From positions 1 through 15,786 of the forward strand of contig JAISBO010000084.1 of NCBI GenBank assembly GCA_031266155.1: DNA of 15,786 bases, written 5' to 3'. A program made the position numbers and the translations under genes. The notes below the pieces were generated by a model. That model made no database searches, was not told the origin of the DNA, and was given only the letters and a program-made list of their open reading frames with translations. This stretch comes from Puniceicoccales bacterium (GTDB lineage: Bacteria; Verrucomicrobiota; Verrucomicrobiia; Opitutales; JAIRKQ01). Each line of letters starts with the position of its first letter. The stretch's first letter is position 1. Positions 7,613-15,530 of this stretch are shown piece after piece.

Positions 7613-8332
7613 CTATCGAGATTTCGCCTTTGATAAAGCATTTTCTATGGCAGCTAACTGAACGGGGATACTTGCATCTATTACTCCCAACTCAGTTTCT
7701 AAAATGCACGAACCAGGCTGAAGATGTGTATCGGCACAAATGTCCAAAAATTCCAAAGCAGGAGTATCTTTGGTTAAGTCTTGTACCCTGTCGCGTAATA
7801 TCTGTGCTTCCCCGGGGGCAACCTTCAGGGTCGCTTGTTTTTGCGTCTTAATTTTTTGCAACGAATGCCTTACGACATTGATAATCAATTCGGTCTTGTC
7901 AATTTTACCAATAATTTTCCGAAGGGCAGATTTAACGACTTCCACAACATCTCCTTCAAGTCTTGAAAAACTGCTCGCGCTTTTTGAAACAAAATTCATC
8001 ATCTCATTGGAGATTTGCTGCTTTCCGTTTTCAAATCCTTCGGAATATCCCCGTTCCTCTTCCTTCTTTTTTGTTTGCTTTGCCTGTTCAACTATTTCAT
8101 TGGCTTTTGCTTCGGCGTCCTTGACGATTTGGTCTCTTTTAGAACTAGCTTCTTGCAAAATCTCATCGCATTTCTTTTGCGTTGTGGTGAGCACGTCTTT
8201 GCCTGCGATGAACTTGGCATAGGATTTGGCTTTCAAGATTTTCCCTGATTGCTTCAAATCAAAGCTACCGATAGAAATTTCATAAATATTTGCAGTTCCC
8301 ATAGTATAATTATCCAGTATGATTTTCATCAT
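7613..8332 (-). CDS. sctL: Type III secretion ATPase stator SctL (FliH/YscL type)
   Basis: Peripheral stator that links the ATPase to the SctQ/SctK sorting platform and regulates it. 239 residues: a loosely conserved N-terminus, a charged helical region (about 50-95), the FliH-like [10 protein letters not shown] at 95-104, then a C-terminal domain. That domain ends with [20 protein letters not shown] at 207-226, the family hallmark related to the F1 delta subunit. [11 protein letters not shown] near 31-41 matches the short N-terminal motif of CdsL, as recalled. The ATG at 8332 overlaps the sctK end by 23 bases and has GGA about 8 bases upstream; starts at 8329 or 8302 are possible. Gene order J-K-L-N supports the call. 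Confidence 0.93.
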   Translation of the reverse strand: MMKIILDNYTMGTANIYEISIGSFDLKQSGKILKAKSYAKFIAGKDVLTTTQKKCDEILQEASSKRDQIVKDAEAKANEIVEQAKQTKKKEEERGYSEGFENGKQQISNEMMNFVSKSASSFSRLEGDVVEVVKSALRKIIGKIDKTELIINVVRHSLQKIKTQKQATLKVAPGEAQILRDRVQDLTKDTPALEFLDICADTHLQPGSCILETELGVIDASIPVQLAAIENALSKAKSR

Positions 8333-8990
8333 TTAATTTTTCCAGAGAAAACTCTATAAGCTCTAAACTTTTGTTTGCCACAGTTTCGTCATATTTTGAA
8401 GGAATATCAAACTGTTCTCCAAGCATCAATTCCAATCTTTTTTTTACTTCGTCAGGCAACCCAACCAAGGCATTGCCTAGTATACACTTGCCCGATGAGG
8501 TGATTTTTTGAACGAGTGGCATTTTTACGGTTTTAACTTTTAAGTCTGGTAACATCTTCCATAAAACCATCCCTCTTTTAACTATGAATGAATAAATATC
8601 CTGCCCTATAAATTCTACCAATGCATTTAATTCATTTTTATTAATTATTTTTATGATGTCCTTATAATGGAATATGGCTCCTGCGACATGCATTGTTCGA
8701 ATCAAACGATCTTTATTGCGTATCACCAATTTTACCGGCCTTGCGCAAACGTCGTAGTCAACGGAATCTTTCAAGCCTAATACTTTTAATAGGTTCCTCC
8801 TAACATCCGTTTGGGCACACCTCGATGTCAAAAGAAGATTAAAAATATTTTTGTCATATACACTAAAGACTTTTTCAAATTCCTGGGTTGGTAAGTATTT
8901 TTCCACATTAAAGCTGAAGTCATACCAAATTTTGAAGTATTGGAAATCGGTCGCTATGACGTTTTTTAGACTTTCAGCTATTTCAACCAT
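8310..8990 (-). CDS. sctK: Type III secretion sorting-platform protein SctK (YscK family)
   Basis: 226 residues with no transmembrane segment. In the injectisome, SctK caps the SctQ pods and connects them to the inner ring. The N-terminal half has YFKIWYDFSFNVEKYLP and later RPVKLVIRNKDRLIRTM, followed by FIGQDIYSFIVKRG, which fits the fast-evolving YscK/CT560 family. Identity rests partly on position between sctJ and sctL, as CT560 lies between cdsJ and cdsL in Chlamydia. The open frame begins at a TTG (8996), but the ATG at 8990 has AGGA seven bases upstream and is chosen here. The gap to sctJ is about 13 bases. Confidence 0.78.
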   Translation of the reverse strand: MVEIAESLKNVIATDFQYFKIWYDFSFNVEKYLPTQEFEKVFSVYDKNIFNLLLTSRCAQTDVRRNLLKVLGLKDSVDYDVCARPVKLVIRNKDRLIRTMHVAGAIFHYKDIIKIINKNELNALVEFIGQDIYSFIVKRGMVLWKMLPDLKVKTVKMPLVQKITSSGKCILGNALVGLPDEVKKRLELMLGEQFDIPSKYDETVANKSLELIEFSLEKLNDENHTG

Positions 8991-9003
8991 TTGCAATTCC
9001 TAT

Positions 9004-9900
9004 CTATTTCTCTTCTTGCGTAGTCCCTTCCGGTGTGGCTTCCGGCTCTTCGTCAAGGTCACTAACATTTTGCGTATCGTTTTGTACGACTATGGGGCTA
9101 TTGGGAGCAGGTTTAGAAGCCGCAGTTGCCTTTTTCTTTCTGGATTCGAAGAAGAAAAACGCAGCAGCTCCTAGGCTACACAGCAGCAATACACCAAGGA
9201 TTACAATAATAGTAAGGAACTTTGTCGCCGCATCACTTGCCATTCGGAGACCTAAAACACTTACATTCGTATCGAAATCATCATTGCTTGCGGCACCTTC
9301 TTCAGCTGCTACTGGGAACAAAGCAATTGATACCCGATCGTAGTCCAAGCCCTGGACACTATTCGCCACGAGATATTTGATTTCTCGCACCGATTCATCC
9401 AAACTTGAGCCAACCCTATAGGTTAAAAATATGGCAGCCGAAGCTTCGGTATCTGCATCGGAATAGGGATCATTTTCTGGCAATACTATGTGAACGCGCG
9501 ATGTCAAAACCCCAGGAATTTTATTCAACGTTGAAGCAACGCTTTCCGACAGGGCATACATAAACCTTGCTTTCTCCTCCAGAGGCGAAGATACCAACCC
9601 GCTTTTCTGGAAAACTTGTCCTATGGTATTGTATTGCACCTTGGGATAGCCATTGGTTTTTAAAATTTTCTCTGCCTTGGAAAATTCGTCGGAGTTTTGC
9701 AGTACAATGGTCCATGTTAGCTCCACACCAGGTTTTTTAGCGACAGCAATGTGATGCTGTTGCATCAAAGAAACGATTTCGTTCGCTTCCTCTTCTGGCA
9801 GATTTGACAATAGGTCAACTTTCCCACAGCCAGCCAATATCAGCATCATAAATAATGGGAAAAGCAGGCATAAATTCTTACCAAAACCATTCTTTTTCAT
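9004..9900 (-). CDS. sctJ: Type III secretion inner-membrane ring lipoprotein SctJ
   Basis: 298 residues from the chosen start; forms the inner ring in the inner membrane and periplasm. It begins with a lipoprotein signal (KK, hydrophobic stretch, lipobox LAGC with Cys25). Ring-building motif 1 follows (LPEEEANEIVSLMQQHHI, about 33-51), then motif 2 with GLVSSPLEEKARFMYALSES, IPGVLTSRVHIVLP and VSIALFP, a transmembrane helix at about 228-251, and a Lys-rich then acidic cytosolic tail. The frame is open to a GTG at 9957, but the predicted transcription start falls about there, and that start would put a long acidic stretch before the signal peptide. The ATG at 9900, with GGAAAG about 7 bases upstream, is preferred. 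It is the first gene of the sctJKLNOP operon. Confidence 0.95.
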   Translation of the reverse strand: MKKNGFGKNLCLLFPLFMMLILAGCGKVDLLSNLPEEEANEIVSLMQQHHIAVAKKPGVELTWTIVLQNSDEFSKAEKILKTNGYPKVQYNTIGQVFQKSGLVSSPLEEKARFMYALSESVASTLNKIPGVLTSRVHIVLPENDPYSDADTEASAAIFLTYRVGSSLDESVREIKYLVANSVQGLDYDRVSIALFPVAAEEGAASNDDFDTNVSVLGLRMASDAATKFLTIIVILGVLLLCSLGAAAFFFFESRKKKATAASKPAPNSPIVVQNDTQNVSDLDEEPEATPEGTTQEEK

Positions 9901-9963
9901 AGTAAATCTTTCCATATTTGTCAACCCATCTAGGTCGTCGTTATTCAAATATTTCACTCTCCT

Positions 9964-9992
9964 ATTATGATCTTTCTTGGAAGACTAGTCAA
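9964..9992 (-). promoter_or_regulatory. Sigma70-type promoter for the sctJKLNOP operon
   Basis: On the minus strand, TTGACT (9992-9987), a 17-base spacer, then CATAAT (9969-9964): five of six matches in each box at ideal spacing. The start site would be near 9957, giving a leader of about 57 bases before the ATG at 9900. It lies in the gap after the MFS gene, so the T3SS operon can be transcribed separately. A TGAAA-TTG-TTTCA dyad at 9994-10006 abuts the -35 box. Confidence 0.6.
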
Positions 9993-10030
9993 ATGAAATT
10001 GTTTCAAATCTAAAATAAATGAAATACTTT

Positions 10031-11293
10031 TTATCCCATAGTCCCTATGCTCGTTGCTTTAGAAAACTTTACGATGGTGAGAAAAATCATGCATAGAAGC
10101 ATGCTTTCCGCCACATAAATTAAATAAAAGTATGACCCACATAGGCTCTTGACAAAGCTGAGAACGGACACTCCCGCCGCTCCAGCAATCGTCGAAGTGC
10201 AATAGGCTATGCCAAGAATGGATCCCATATTCTTTCCTTTGAATATTTTCGACCATATCACTTGTCGGGTGATCCCATATCCTCCCCAAAAACATCCAGT
10301 GCCGACGATATACATGGTCAACCCGAAAGTAGTATGCACAATCTTCAACCCAACTAATCCAAAAAATTGTGAAAAAAGTAACATCAATAGGCATACTTTG
10401 ACTCTGCCTTTATCAATCTGACGCCCAAAAAGCAGGCCGGCGAATACTATCCCATATCCCATATATTTATAACTTTTTATGGCAATCGTGGAATTGACTC
10501 CATTTTCTTGAAAAATATCGCAAATGTGCACCGTCACCCCGGTCCCGATGAATGAGGTCAGGCATAGAATTGACATCAACCCAAAAAAAATCGGCATCCG
10601 TAGAAATTGTTTCTGCGATGCTATGCCCGAGTCCTTCGATGAATTCATGGAATTTTGGACAAATGTTGTGTTTTCGGGTTGAACATCATGGAATAGCATA
10701 AAAAATATCATTAGCACGACACAACCAACAATTCCCAACGTTTTGTACGCATTTTGCCAATTTTCATTTTTTGACAAAAACCGCATTACGCTGGGCCAGT
10801 ATCCCGTTGCGATGGAAAAAAATGCTCCGCTTAACCCAACGGCAATCCCCGGCGCTTTGCTAAAAGTTTTTGCAATTTGCATGCGTCCTAGCATGGGAAA
10901 CATATTGGGGCCAAAACATCGCAAAACGGATAGGCTAAAATATAAAAATGTTACCGTAAACCAAAAACGAAAGGCAGGAGAATTTGAAACATTTGCACAT
11001 AAAAACTGGGTATTTCCCAATGCAAAAAATACCACGGTGCACACCAATAGGGCAAACAATGTTGTCCTACGAATGCCATTTTTGTCTACGAGAAACCCTC
11101 CGACCAATGATAAAAAACATCCCGTTATGGTGGAACAGGTGTAGAGCATGCTAAAAACATTGCGAGATAGGCCAGTACTTACCAGTACGGAATCGGCTAT
11201 TGCTCCAATGGCCACACTTTGCCCTGGTAGTCCGAAAATTATGAGGAAACAGGATAGGCAAAATGAAAGAGCTAGTGGTACATATTTATTCAT
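10031..11293 (-). CDS. MFS transporter, substrate unknown
   Basis: A 420-residue integral inner-membrane protein with about twelve hydrophobic segments in two halves and a hydrophilic central loop at about 205-230, the major facilitator layout. The loop between helices 2 and 3 has GGFLVDKNGIRR, a form of the MFS signature GxLxDRxGRR. The pseudo-repeat in the second half reads FGRQIDKGRVKV. Length and topology suit a proton- or substrate-driven carrier of small solutes. Sequence does not tell me the substrate; the general look is nearest to carboxylate or nucleoside-type MFS carriers, but that is weak. It is upstream of sctJ on the same strand, separated by a promoter, and divergent from rpoZ. 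Confidence 0.88.
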   Translation of the reverse strand: MNKYVPLALSFCLSCFLIIFGLPGQSVAIGAIADSVLVSTGLSRNVFSMLYTCSTITGCFLSLVGGFLVDKNGIRRTTLFALLVCTVVFFALGNTQFLCANVSNSPAFRFWFTVTFLYFSLSVLRCFGPNMFPMLGRMQIAKTFSKAPGIAVGLSGAFFSIATGYWPSVMRFLSKNENWQNAYKTLGIVGCVVLMIFFMLFHDVQPENTTFVQNSMNSSKDSGIASQKQFLRMPIFFGLMSILCLTSFIGTGVTVHICDIFQENGVNSTIAIKSYKYMGYGIVFAGLLFGRQIDKGRVKVCLLMLLFSQFFGLVGLKIVHTTFGLTMYIVGTGCFWGGYGITRQVIWSKIFKGKNMGSILGIAYCTSTIAGAAGVSVLSFVKSLCGSYFYLIYVAESMLLCMIFLTIVKFSKATSIGTMG

Positions 11294-11353
11294 TTATTCG
11301 CCGGAGGTAACATGTGTGAATGACCTACTATGAATTGAGCTCATTAAAAAATA

Positions 11354-11368
11354 CAACATTAAATGTTG
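11354..11368. promoter_or_regulatory. 15-bp perfect palindrome between MFS gene and rpoZ
   Basis: CAACATTAAATGTTG is a perfect inverted repeat around a central base, in the 125-bp divergent gap. Its right end overlaps a TTGACT (11366-11371) that could serve as a -35 box toward rpoZ, although no good -10 follows at 17 bases. A related ATGTTAAC lies at 11381-11388. It is a candidate operator for either gene; the role is inference. Confidence 0.35.
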
Positions 11369-11418
11369 ACTTTTCCTTCTATGTTAACTTTTTACTTTCT
11401 TCTTAATAAAAGCTTTTC

Positions 11419-11655
11419 ATGAGAAACGATTACTTGAAGGCAGCCTCTGCAATTGTTAGGGAGCCTAATATTTTAATAAATGTTGTGTCTAGACGGGTTA
11501 AACAGCTAAAGGCAGGTTCTAAACCTCTGGTCGATTCATTGGAGAAACTCGACATGGAGGATGTTGTATTGAAGGAAATAATAGAAGGTAAAATTTCCTA
11601 TGAGCTATATTCGGATCAGGTAAAATCGACTGATAATGTTTTCGCGAACAAATGA
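11419..11655 (+). CDS. rpoZ: RNA polymerase omega subunit
   Basis: 78 residues. Omega binds the beta' subunit and assists RNA polymerase assembly. The family core is visible: NVVSRRVKQLKAG (about 21-33) and VLKEIIEGKISYE (50-62), equivalent to the conserved R-V-x-Q-L and A-x-x-E-I-x-x-G-K blocks of the RpoZ/Rpb6 fold. The opening residues MRNDYLKAA and the sequence style resemble verrucomicrobial omega proteins as I recall them. There is no clear Shine-Dalgarno motif before the ATG. smpB follows after 9 bases, so the two are probably one operon. Confidence 0.87.
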   Translation: MRNDYLKAASAIVREPNILINVVSRRVKQLKAGSKPLVDSLEKLDMEDVVLKEIIEGKISYELYSDQVKSTDNVFANK

Positions 11656-11664
11656 TTCAAGGTT

Positions 11665-12159
11665 GTGAAAAAATCCGCAAACCCAAGTAAAGGTATTTGT
11701 GAAATCCGTAACAAGAAGATTTTTCATGACTATTTCGTTGGGGAAACGTTTGAAGCGGGTATCGTTTTACTCGGACCGGAAGTAAAATCCCTACGCATGG
11801 GTCATGCGCAAATCAGCGACTCTTTTGTTCGTCCCAATCGGGCGGGAGAGCTGTTTCTATACAACGTGAACATTGCGGAGTACAAATTTTGCGAACCGGG
11901 CGAATATAATTCTACACGCCCACGGAAACTTTTACTTCACTCCAGTGAAATAAAAAAACTTTTGTTTGCCATGGAACGCGAAAAAATGTCGGTCCTGCCA
12001 TTGAAAATCTTTTTTAAACGTGGTCTGGCAAAAGTAAACATTGCCATTTGCAAAGGGAAAAAGCTTTTCGACAAGCGTGAAACTCTAAAAAAGAAAGAGG
12101 CCCTTCGGGAAACGGAGAGGGCCATAGCTTCCCAAATGCGCAAATCCAGTGACAGGTAA
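11665..12159 (+). CDS. smpB: SsrA (tmRNA)-binding protein SmpB
   Basis: Brings tmRNA to stalled ribosomes for trans-translation. 164 residues with all the family blocks: FHDYFVGETFEAGIVLLGPEVKSLR, RPRKLLLHSSEIKKL, PLKIFFKRGLAKV, and the basic C-terminal tail KGKKLFDKRETLKKKEALRE that occupies the mRNA channel. The start is GTG, preceded closely by AAGG, nine bases after rpoZ. A competing ATG overlapping the rpoZ stop is out of frame and ends after twelve codons. The ssrA RNA gene itself is not seen in this window. Confidence 0.96.
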   Translation: MKKSANPSKGICEIRNKKIFHDYFVGETFEAGIVLLGPEVKSLRMGHAQISDSFVRPNRAGELFLYNVNIAEYKFCEPGEYNSTRPRKLLLHSSEIKKLLFAMEREKMSVLPLKIFFKRGLAKVNIAICKGKKLFDKRETLKKKEALRETERAIASQMRKSSDR

Positions 12160-12192
12160 ATAGAGCCGTGGGCTAACTTTCCTTGGCTCTAT
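12160..12192 (+). terminator. Hairpin after smpB
   Basis: ATAGAGCC pairs perfectly with GGCTCTAT around a 17-base loop, directly after the smpB stop. A smaller hairpin AGCC-GTG-GGCT could form instead. There is no T-run, so it is at best a weak or factor-assisted terminator between smpB and rsmD. Confidence 0.35.
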
Positions 12193-12229
12193 CAATTATA
12201 TGATTGCAATGGTACTGAAATTATGATCA

Positions 12230-12814
12230 ATGGGAAACCAGATGCGAATTATAGGAGGAAAGGCGCGAGGCATACTGTTAACCGTTCCAAATGGTGTTGA
12301 ATATTTACGCCCCGCCACAGATTTCCTAAGGGAAGCAGTTTTTTCGTCTCTAGGACCAAGGATACAGGGAGCATTTGTTCTAGACCTTTTCGCAGGGGTT
12401 GGGAGCTATGGTCTTGAAGCTCTGAGCCGTGGGGCAGATGCCTGCGTTTTCGTGGAGAATAATCGTTTGGCAGTCAACGGAATTGAAAACAACATAAAAG
12501 GTGTTAAAAAATCCGCCGCTAGAAATTTCACCGCGAAGGTCTTTTGCCAAGACGTTCTCGTTTGGGCCGAGACCTGCGATGTGAAATTTGATATTATATT
12601 CATCGATCCGCCCTACAACATGGTGGAAAATCGAGGACAGGAACTGCTGGCAATATTTGCCCAATTTCTTAAACCGTCCGAAGACTCCAGGATGGTTATC
12701 GAGGCTCCCGGACTATATAAAATGGATATGCCGAATGATATTGTGGAGATTAGAAGGCTGGGAAGAACCGGGCACTCCAGGCAACCAAACGCGTTGATAT
12801 ATGGGAAAAAATAA
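12230..12814 (+). CDS. rsmD: 16S rRNA (guanine966-N2)-methyltransferase RsmD
   Basis: Methylates G966 of 16S rRNA on the small subunit using S-adenosylmethionine. 194 residues. RIIGGKARG at about 6-14 and RPATDFLREAVFSSL at 27-41 are family signatures. SAM-binding motif I is VLDLFAGVGSYGLEALSRGA at 50-69, and the catalytic motif IV DPPY is at 125-128. The start may be the ATG at 12242, since the family usually opens with MRIIGG and GGGA lies about seven bases before it. The 3' end overlaps murJ by 14 bases, indicating coupling. Confidence 0.95.
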   Translation: MGNQMRIIGGKARGILLTVPNGVEYLRPATDFLREAVFSSLGPRIQGAFVLDLFAGVGSYGLEALSRGADACVFVENNRLAVNGIENNIKGVKKSAARNFTAKVFCQDVLVWAETCDVKFDIIFIDPPYNMVENRGQELLAIFAQFLKPSEDSRMVIEAPGLYKMDMPNDIVEIRRLGRTGHSRQPNALIYGKK

Positions 12815-14366
12815 TGGCAGTACGTTGAAAAATATTTCGATAGTATCGAGTACGACTGTCCTTTCGCGCCTGCTAGGATTTTTGCGTGACATGACATTTT
12901 TCGCATCCTTTGGCATGGCGGAGATTGGGGCCGCTTTCCTATTGGCTTTTAGTTTGCCAAATCTATTTCGGCGGTTGCTTGGAGAGGGAGCCCTATCCTC
13001 TGCCATCATGCCCGTAATGTCATCCCACTACGTTACACACGGCAAAGATTCCATGTTGAAGCTATTTAGCCACATTATACTCCGATTGGTGATAATTTTT
13101 ACGCTAATACTAGTTGGTACATATGGGCTCATTGTTTTTATCAGTCCGTTGCTAATTGATCCCAAATGGAGTATGGCACTGAAGTTTACGACGGCACTTT
13201 TGCCCTATATGGTTTTTGTGTGCCTAGCAGCTGTGGTTGCGGTTGCGCTAAACGTGATGGGGCGGTTTTTCATATCATCAATCAATCAAATCTGGATGAA
13301 CCTATCGATGATTTTATCCCTAGTGGTGGGATATTGCTTCGGCCTCTGCGGCCTACGGCTTGTCTATTGTCTGATAGGTGGGGTATTGCTGGGGGGGCTG
13401 ATTCAATTGGCCATACCACTGCTATCCGTATTTGTACATGGTTGGCGTCCACAACTCGATCCAAATGTGCCAAAACTCAAAGAAAGTATAATGGATGTTT
13501 GGAAATTATTTTTGCCGGGCATGTTTGGGGCTGCGGTGGAACAGCTTAATTTCTTCATATCCCGTGCGATTGCCTACACATTTAGCACATCGGCAGTCTC
13601 CCTAATATATTTATCCAATCGATTGACGGAACTTCCAATGGGAGTTTTCGGTTGGGCAATCATAACGGTGTTCTTTCCAAACATAGCCAAGGCAGTTAGC
13701 TCTAAATCAGATGCAGCAAGCATAAACAAAACATTCAATGACACTTTAGTCGCCATGGTGTGGATTTTGTTGCCTTCGGCACTGGGCATATTCCTGTTAA
13801 AAAAGGAAATTTTATCGGTCTTTTTTGTCCACGGAAAATTCACGACCGATGACATTTTCCAAGTATTGCCAATCATATCGGTATATTGCATAGGTTTGGT
13901 ATTTTCTGGCATATCTTCCCTGTTAATTCGGGTATTTCACTCGTTGAAAGATACCAAAACCCCTGCCCGTATTGGGATCGTGGTTTTTATAACCAACCTG
14001 ACATGTTCCCTAATATTTTTGAAACTTTTTGAACCCATCGGGATTTCTGTGGGTGTAAGACTGGCACTAGCCAACGTTCTAGCCACCATTACGCAAACGG
14101 TATGTTTAGCCATACTGTTGAAAAAGAAATTAAAAGGTTGGTCGATTTCAGCAGAATTCAAAAGTTACATGACCATATTTTACGGGTGCATTTGGATAGC
14201 TTTTACGGCATTTGCTGCCAAAATAGCCGTAAAAGCATATTGTCACTTTGGACAACGAATTAATGATTTTGTCACCATTGCACTGGCTGTCACACTATCG
14301 GTGCTGGCCTATTTGGCCGTTAACCGAAAACTCATAGCAAAAGTCTGGGCATCGCGAAAAGTATAA
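12801..14366 (+). CDS. murJ: Lipid II flippase MurJ
   Basis: Integral inner-membrane protein of the MOP superfamily that flips lipid II to the periplasmic face for peptidoglycan synthesis. 521 residues, the usual length, with about fourteen hydrophobic segments. The N-terminal hallmark RLLGFLRDMTFFASFG is followed by LPNLFRRLLGEGALSSAIMPV at about 51-71, the most conserved part of the family. LTELPMGVFGWAI in the middle and RVFHSLKDTKTPAR further on are also typical. It starts inside the rsmD 3' end. Its presence implies a peptidoglycan pathway, at least in remnant form, in an organism that also carries a T3SS. Confidence 0.96.
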   Translation: MGKNNGSTLKNISIVSSTTVLSRLLGFLRDMTFFASFGMAEIGAAFLLAFSLPNLFRRLLGEGALSSAIMPVMSSHYVTHGKDSMLKLFSHIILRLVIIFTLILVGTYGLIVFISPLLIDPKWSMALKFTTALLPYMVFVCLAAVVAVALNVMGRFFISSINQIWMNLSMILSLVVGYCFGLCGLRLVYCLIGGVLLGGLIQLAIPLLSVFVHGWRPQLDPNVPKLKESIMDVWKLFLPGMFGAAVEQLNFFISRAIAYTFSTSAVSLIYLSNRLTELPMGVFGWAIITVFFPNIAKAVSSKSDAASINKTFNDTLVAMVWILLPSALGIFLLKKEILSVFFVHGKFTTDDIFQVLPIISVYCIGLVFSGISSLLIRVFHSLKDTKTPARIGIVVFITNLTCSLIFLKLFEPIGISVGVRLALANVLATITQTVCLAILLKKKLKGWSISAEFKSYMTIFYGCIWIAFTAFAAKIAVKAYCHFGQRINDFVTIALAVTLSVLAYLAVNRKLIAKVWASRKV

Positions 14367-14418
14367 ACACAAAACATGATACGCTAGTATATTCTACAGA
14401 CCTTTGCTTTTCTATTTT

Positions 14419-15474
14419 CTAGAAAGAGTATTCAATTCCGCCGGAGAGGCTATGGGATAAAAAGTCTTTGCCGAATCTTGCGGAATATGACCCCGCAATA
14501 TTCCAGTGACTATTAAGCTTTTGTGAAATCCCAATTGATACGATGGCAACACTTTTGGCAGGGTATTTATGCCCAGTCGTTTCGTTGCTATTGTTAGAGG
14601 TCTCATCGGAGACGATATGTTGCATTCGGCATTCCCATCCAGTTTTCAAAGACAGTGTCGTTTTTTTGTCGGCATTTTGAAAGATTTCTTTTTCCACATT
14701 GAGGCCTACAACGGTGGCAAGAAAATTATGGAGAAATTTCATCGACCCGTCACCATCATGCAATAATTTCTTGGAGATAAAACTGTAGTTTGCTCTGAGC
14801 CATAGGCCAAATTGATATCCATCATAGGCATACAGATTTTTTATGAATTCCAGTCCCAGAGAAAGGCCATGGGATGCAAACTTGCTGTCATCATTACCCT
14901 GGCGAATCCTATCTCTGCCGTAGTTATATCCAAGGATAACTCCAATGTTAGTTTTCAAACATTTATCATTGAACGATTCATAGGCACCAAAAAACCTTGC
15001 TGCACAGACATCATGAATGTCTTTTTCGAATCCCCCATTACCAGCCATACCTCCTATTGCCATGGCAAGATCTTTTAAAGGTGTTGTCTTCCCATGAACA
15101 TATCCAAAGGCAGCTCCCAGACGGAAATACTTTTCATTCTCAAATGTCCAAACATAGTCCATTCCTAGGGTAAAACCAAGCATATCACTTTTAGGGCTAT
15201 ACCCCGTAACGATATTATTCCGGTTTGTATGGCCATAGATGCCGTAAACAAATGGCTCAGTCAAACAACCCCTAACGTTTGTCATACGAGTTGAAATGGC
15301 ATCGGTTAGTAAATTGTTAGCATCCACCGTTGGAAACATCGTTTCATTGCCAATAATTAAGACGACCTCTTCTGCTGATAGCGTAACGGCATCAAGCCTC
15401 AAGCTAGAATTAGCAATTAAACACCCAACAATTGCCATTAAAATAGCAAATTTTCTTTTTCTTTTTATGTTCAT
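14419..15474 (-). CDS. Outer-membrane beta-barrel protein, autotransporter-barrel type
   Basis: 351 residues from the chosen start. The N-terminus is a signal peptide: KRKRK, then a hydrophobic core at about 9-23, with likely cleavage after RLDA near 29. The rest has alternating amphipathic strands rich in Gly and aromatics, such as MLGFTLGMDYVWTF, YFRLGAAFGYVHG, TNIGVILGYNYG and YQFGLWLRANYSF. It ends in GGIEYSF with the terminal Phe used by the BAM machinery. The pattern resembles autotransporter and chlamydial Pmp barrels, but only about 60 residues precede the barrel, so there is no real passenger. The frame continues to 15543, but ATG 15474 has AAAGGAT about 8 bases upstream and starts the signal peptide, so it is preferred. 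Convergent with murJ. Function unknown beyond surface location. Confidence 0.8.
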   Translation of the reverse strand: MNIKRKRKFAILMAIVGCLIANSSLRLDAVTLSAEEVVLIIGNETMFPTVDANNLLTDAISTRMTNVRGCLTEPFVYGIYGHTNRNNIVTGYSPKSDMLGFTLGMDYVWTFENEKYFRLGAAFGYVHGKTTPLKDLAMAIGGMAGNGGFEKDIHDVCAARFFGAYESFNDKCLKTNIGVILGYNYGRDRIRQGNDDSKFASHGLSLGLEFIKNLYAYDGYQFGLWLRANYSFISKKLLHDGDGSMKFLHNFLATVVGLNVEKEIFQNADKKTTLSLKTGWECRMQHIVSDETSNNSNETTGHKYPAKSVAIVSIGISQKLNSHWNIAGSYSARFGKDFLSHSLSGGIEYSF

Positions 15475-15501
15475 TGTGTCGATCCTTTTTGATGGAGAAT
15501 C

Positions 15502-15530
15502 ATCCAAGATTGATATTGCTTCCTTGTCAA
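15502..15530 (-). promoter_or_regulatory. Possible promoter of the outer-membrane protein gene
   Basis: On the minus strand, TTGACA (15530-15525), 17 bases, TTGGAT (15507-15502). The -35 is perfect and the -10 is weak (3 of 6). The start site near 15495 would leave about 20 bases of leader containing the AAAGGAT ribosome-binding site. It also implies that the longer reading frame upstream of 15474 is not translated. Confidence 0.4.

Noticed and set aside
7740..8222. 160-codon plus-strand open frame opposite sctL
   Set aside because: Antisense of the stator gene, whose C-terminal family motif is unmistakable.
9901..9957. Extending sctJ to the GTG at 9957
   Set aside because: The predicted transcription start coincides with it, the AGGAG just before it is too close, and it would put an acidic stretch before a lipoprotein signal.
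11652..11690. ATG overlapping the rpoZ stop as a start for smpB
   Set aside because: It is in another frame and stops after twelve codons; the SmpB frame begins with GTG at 11665.
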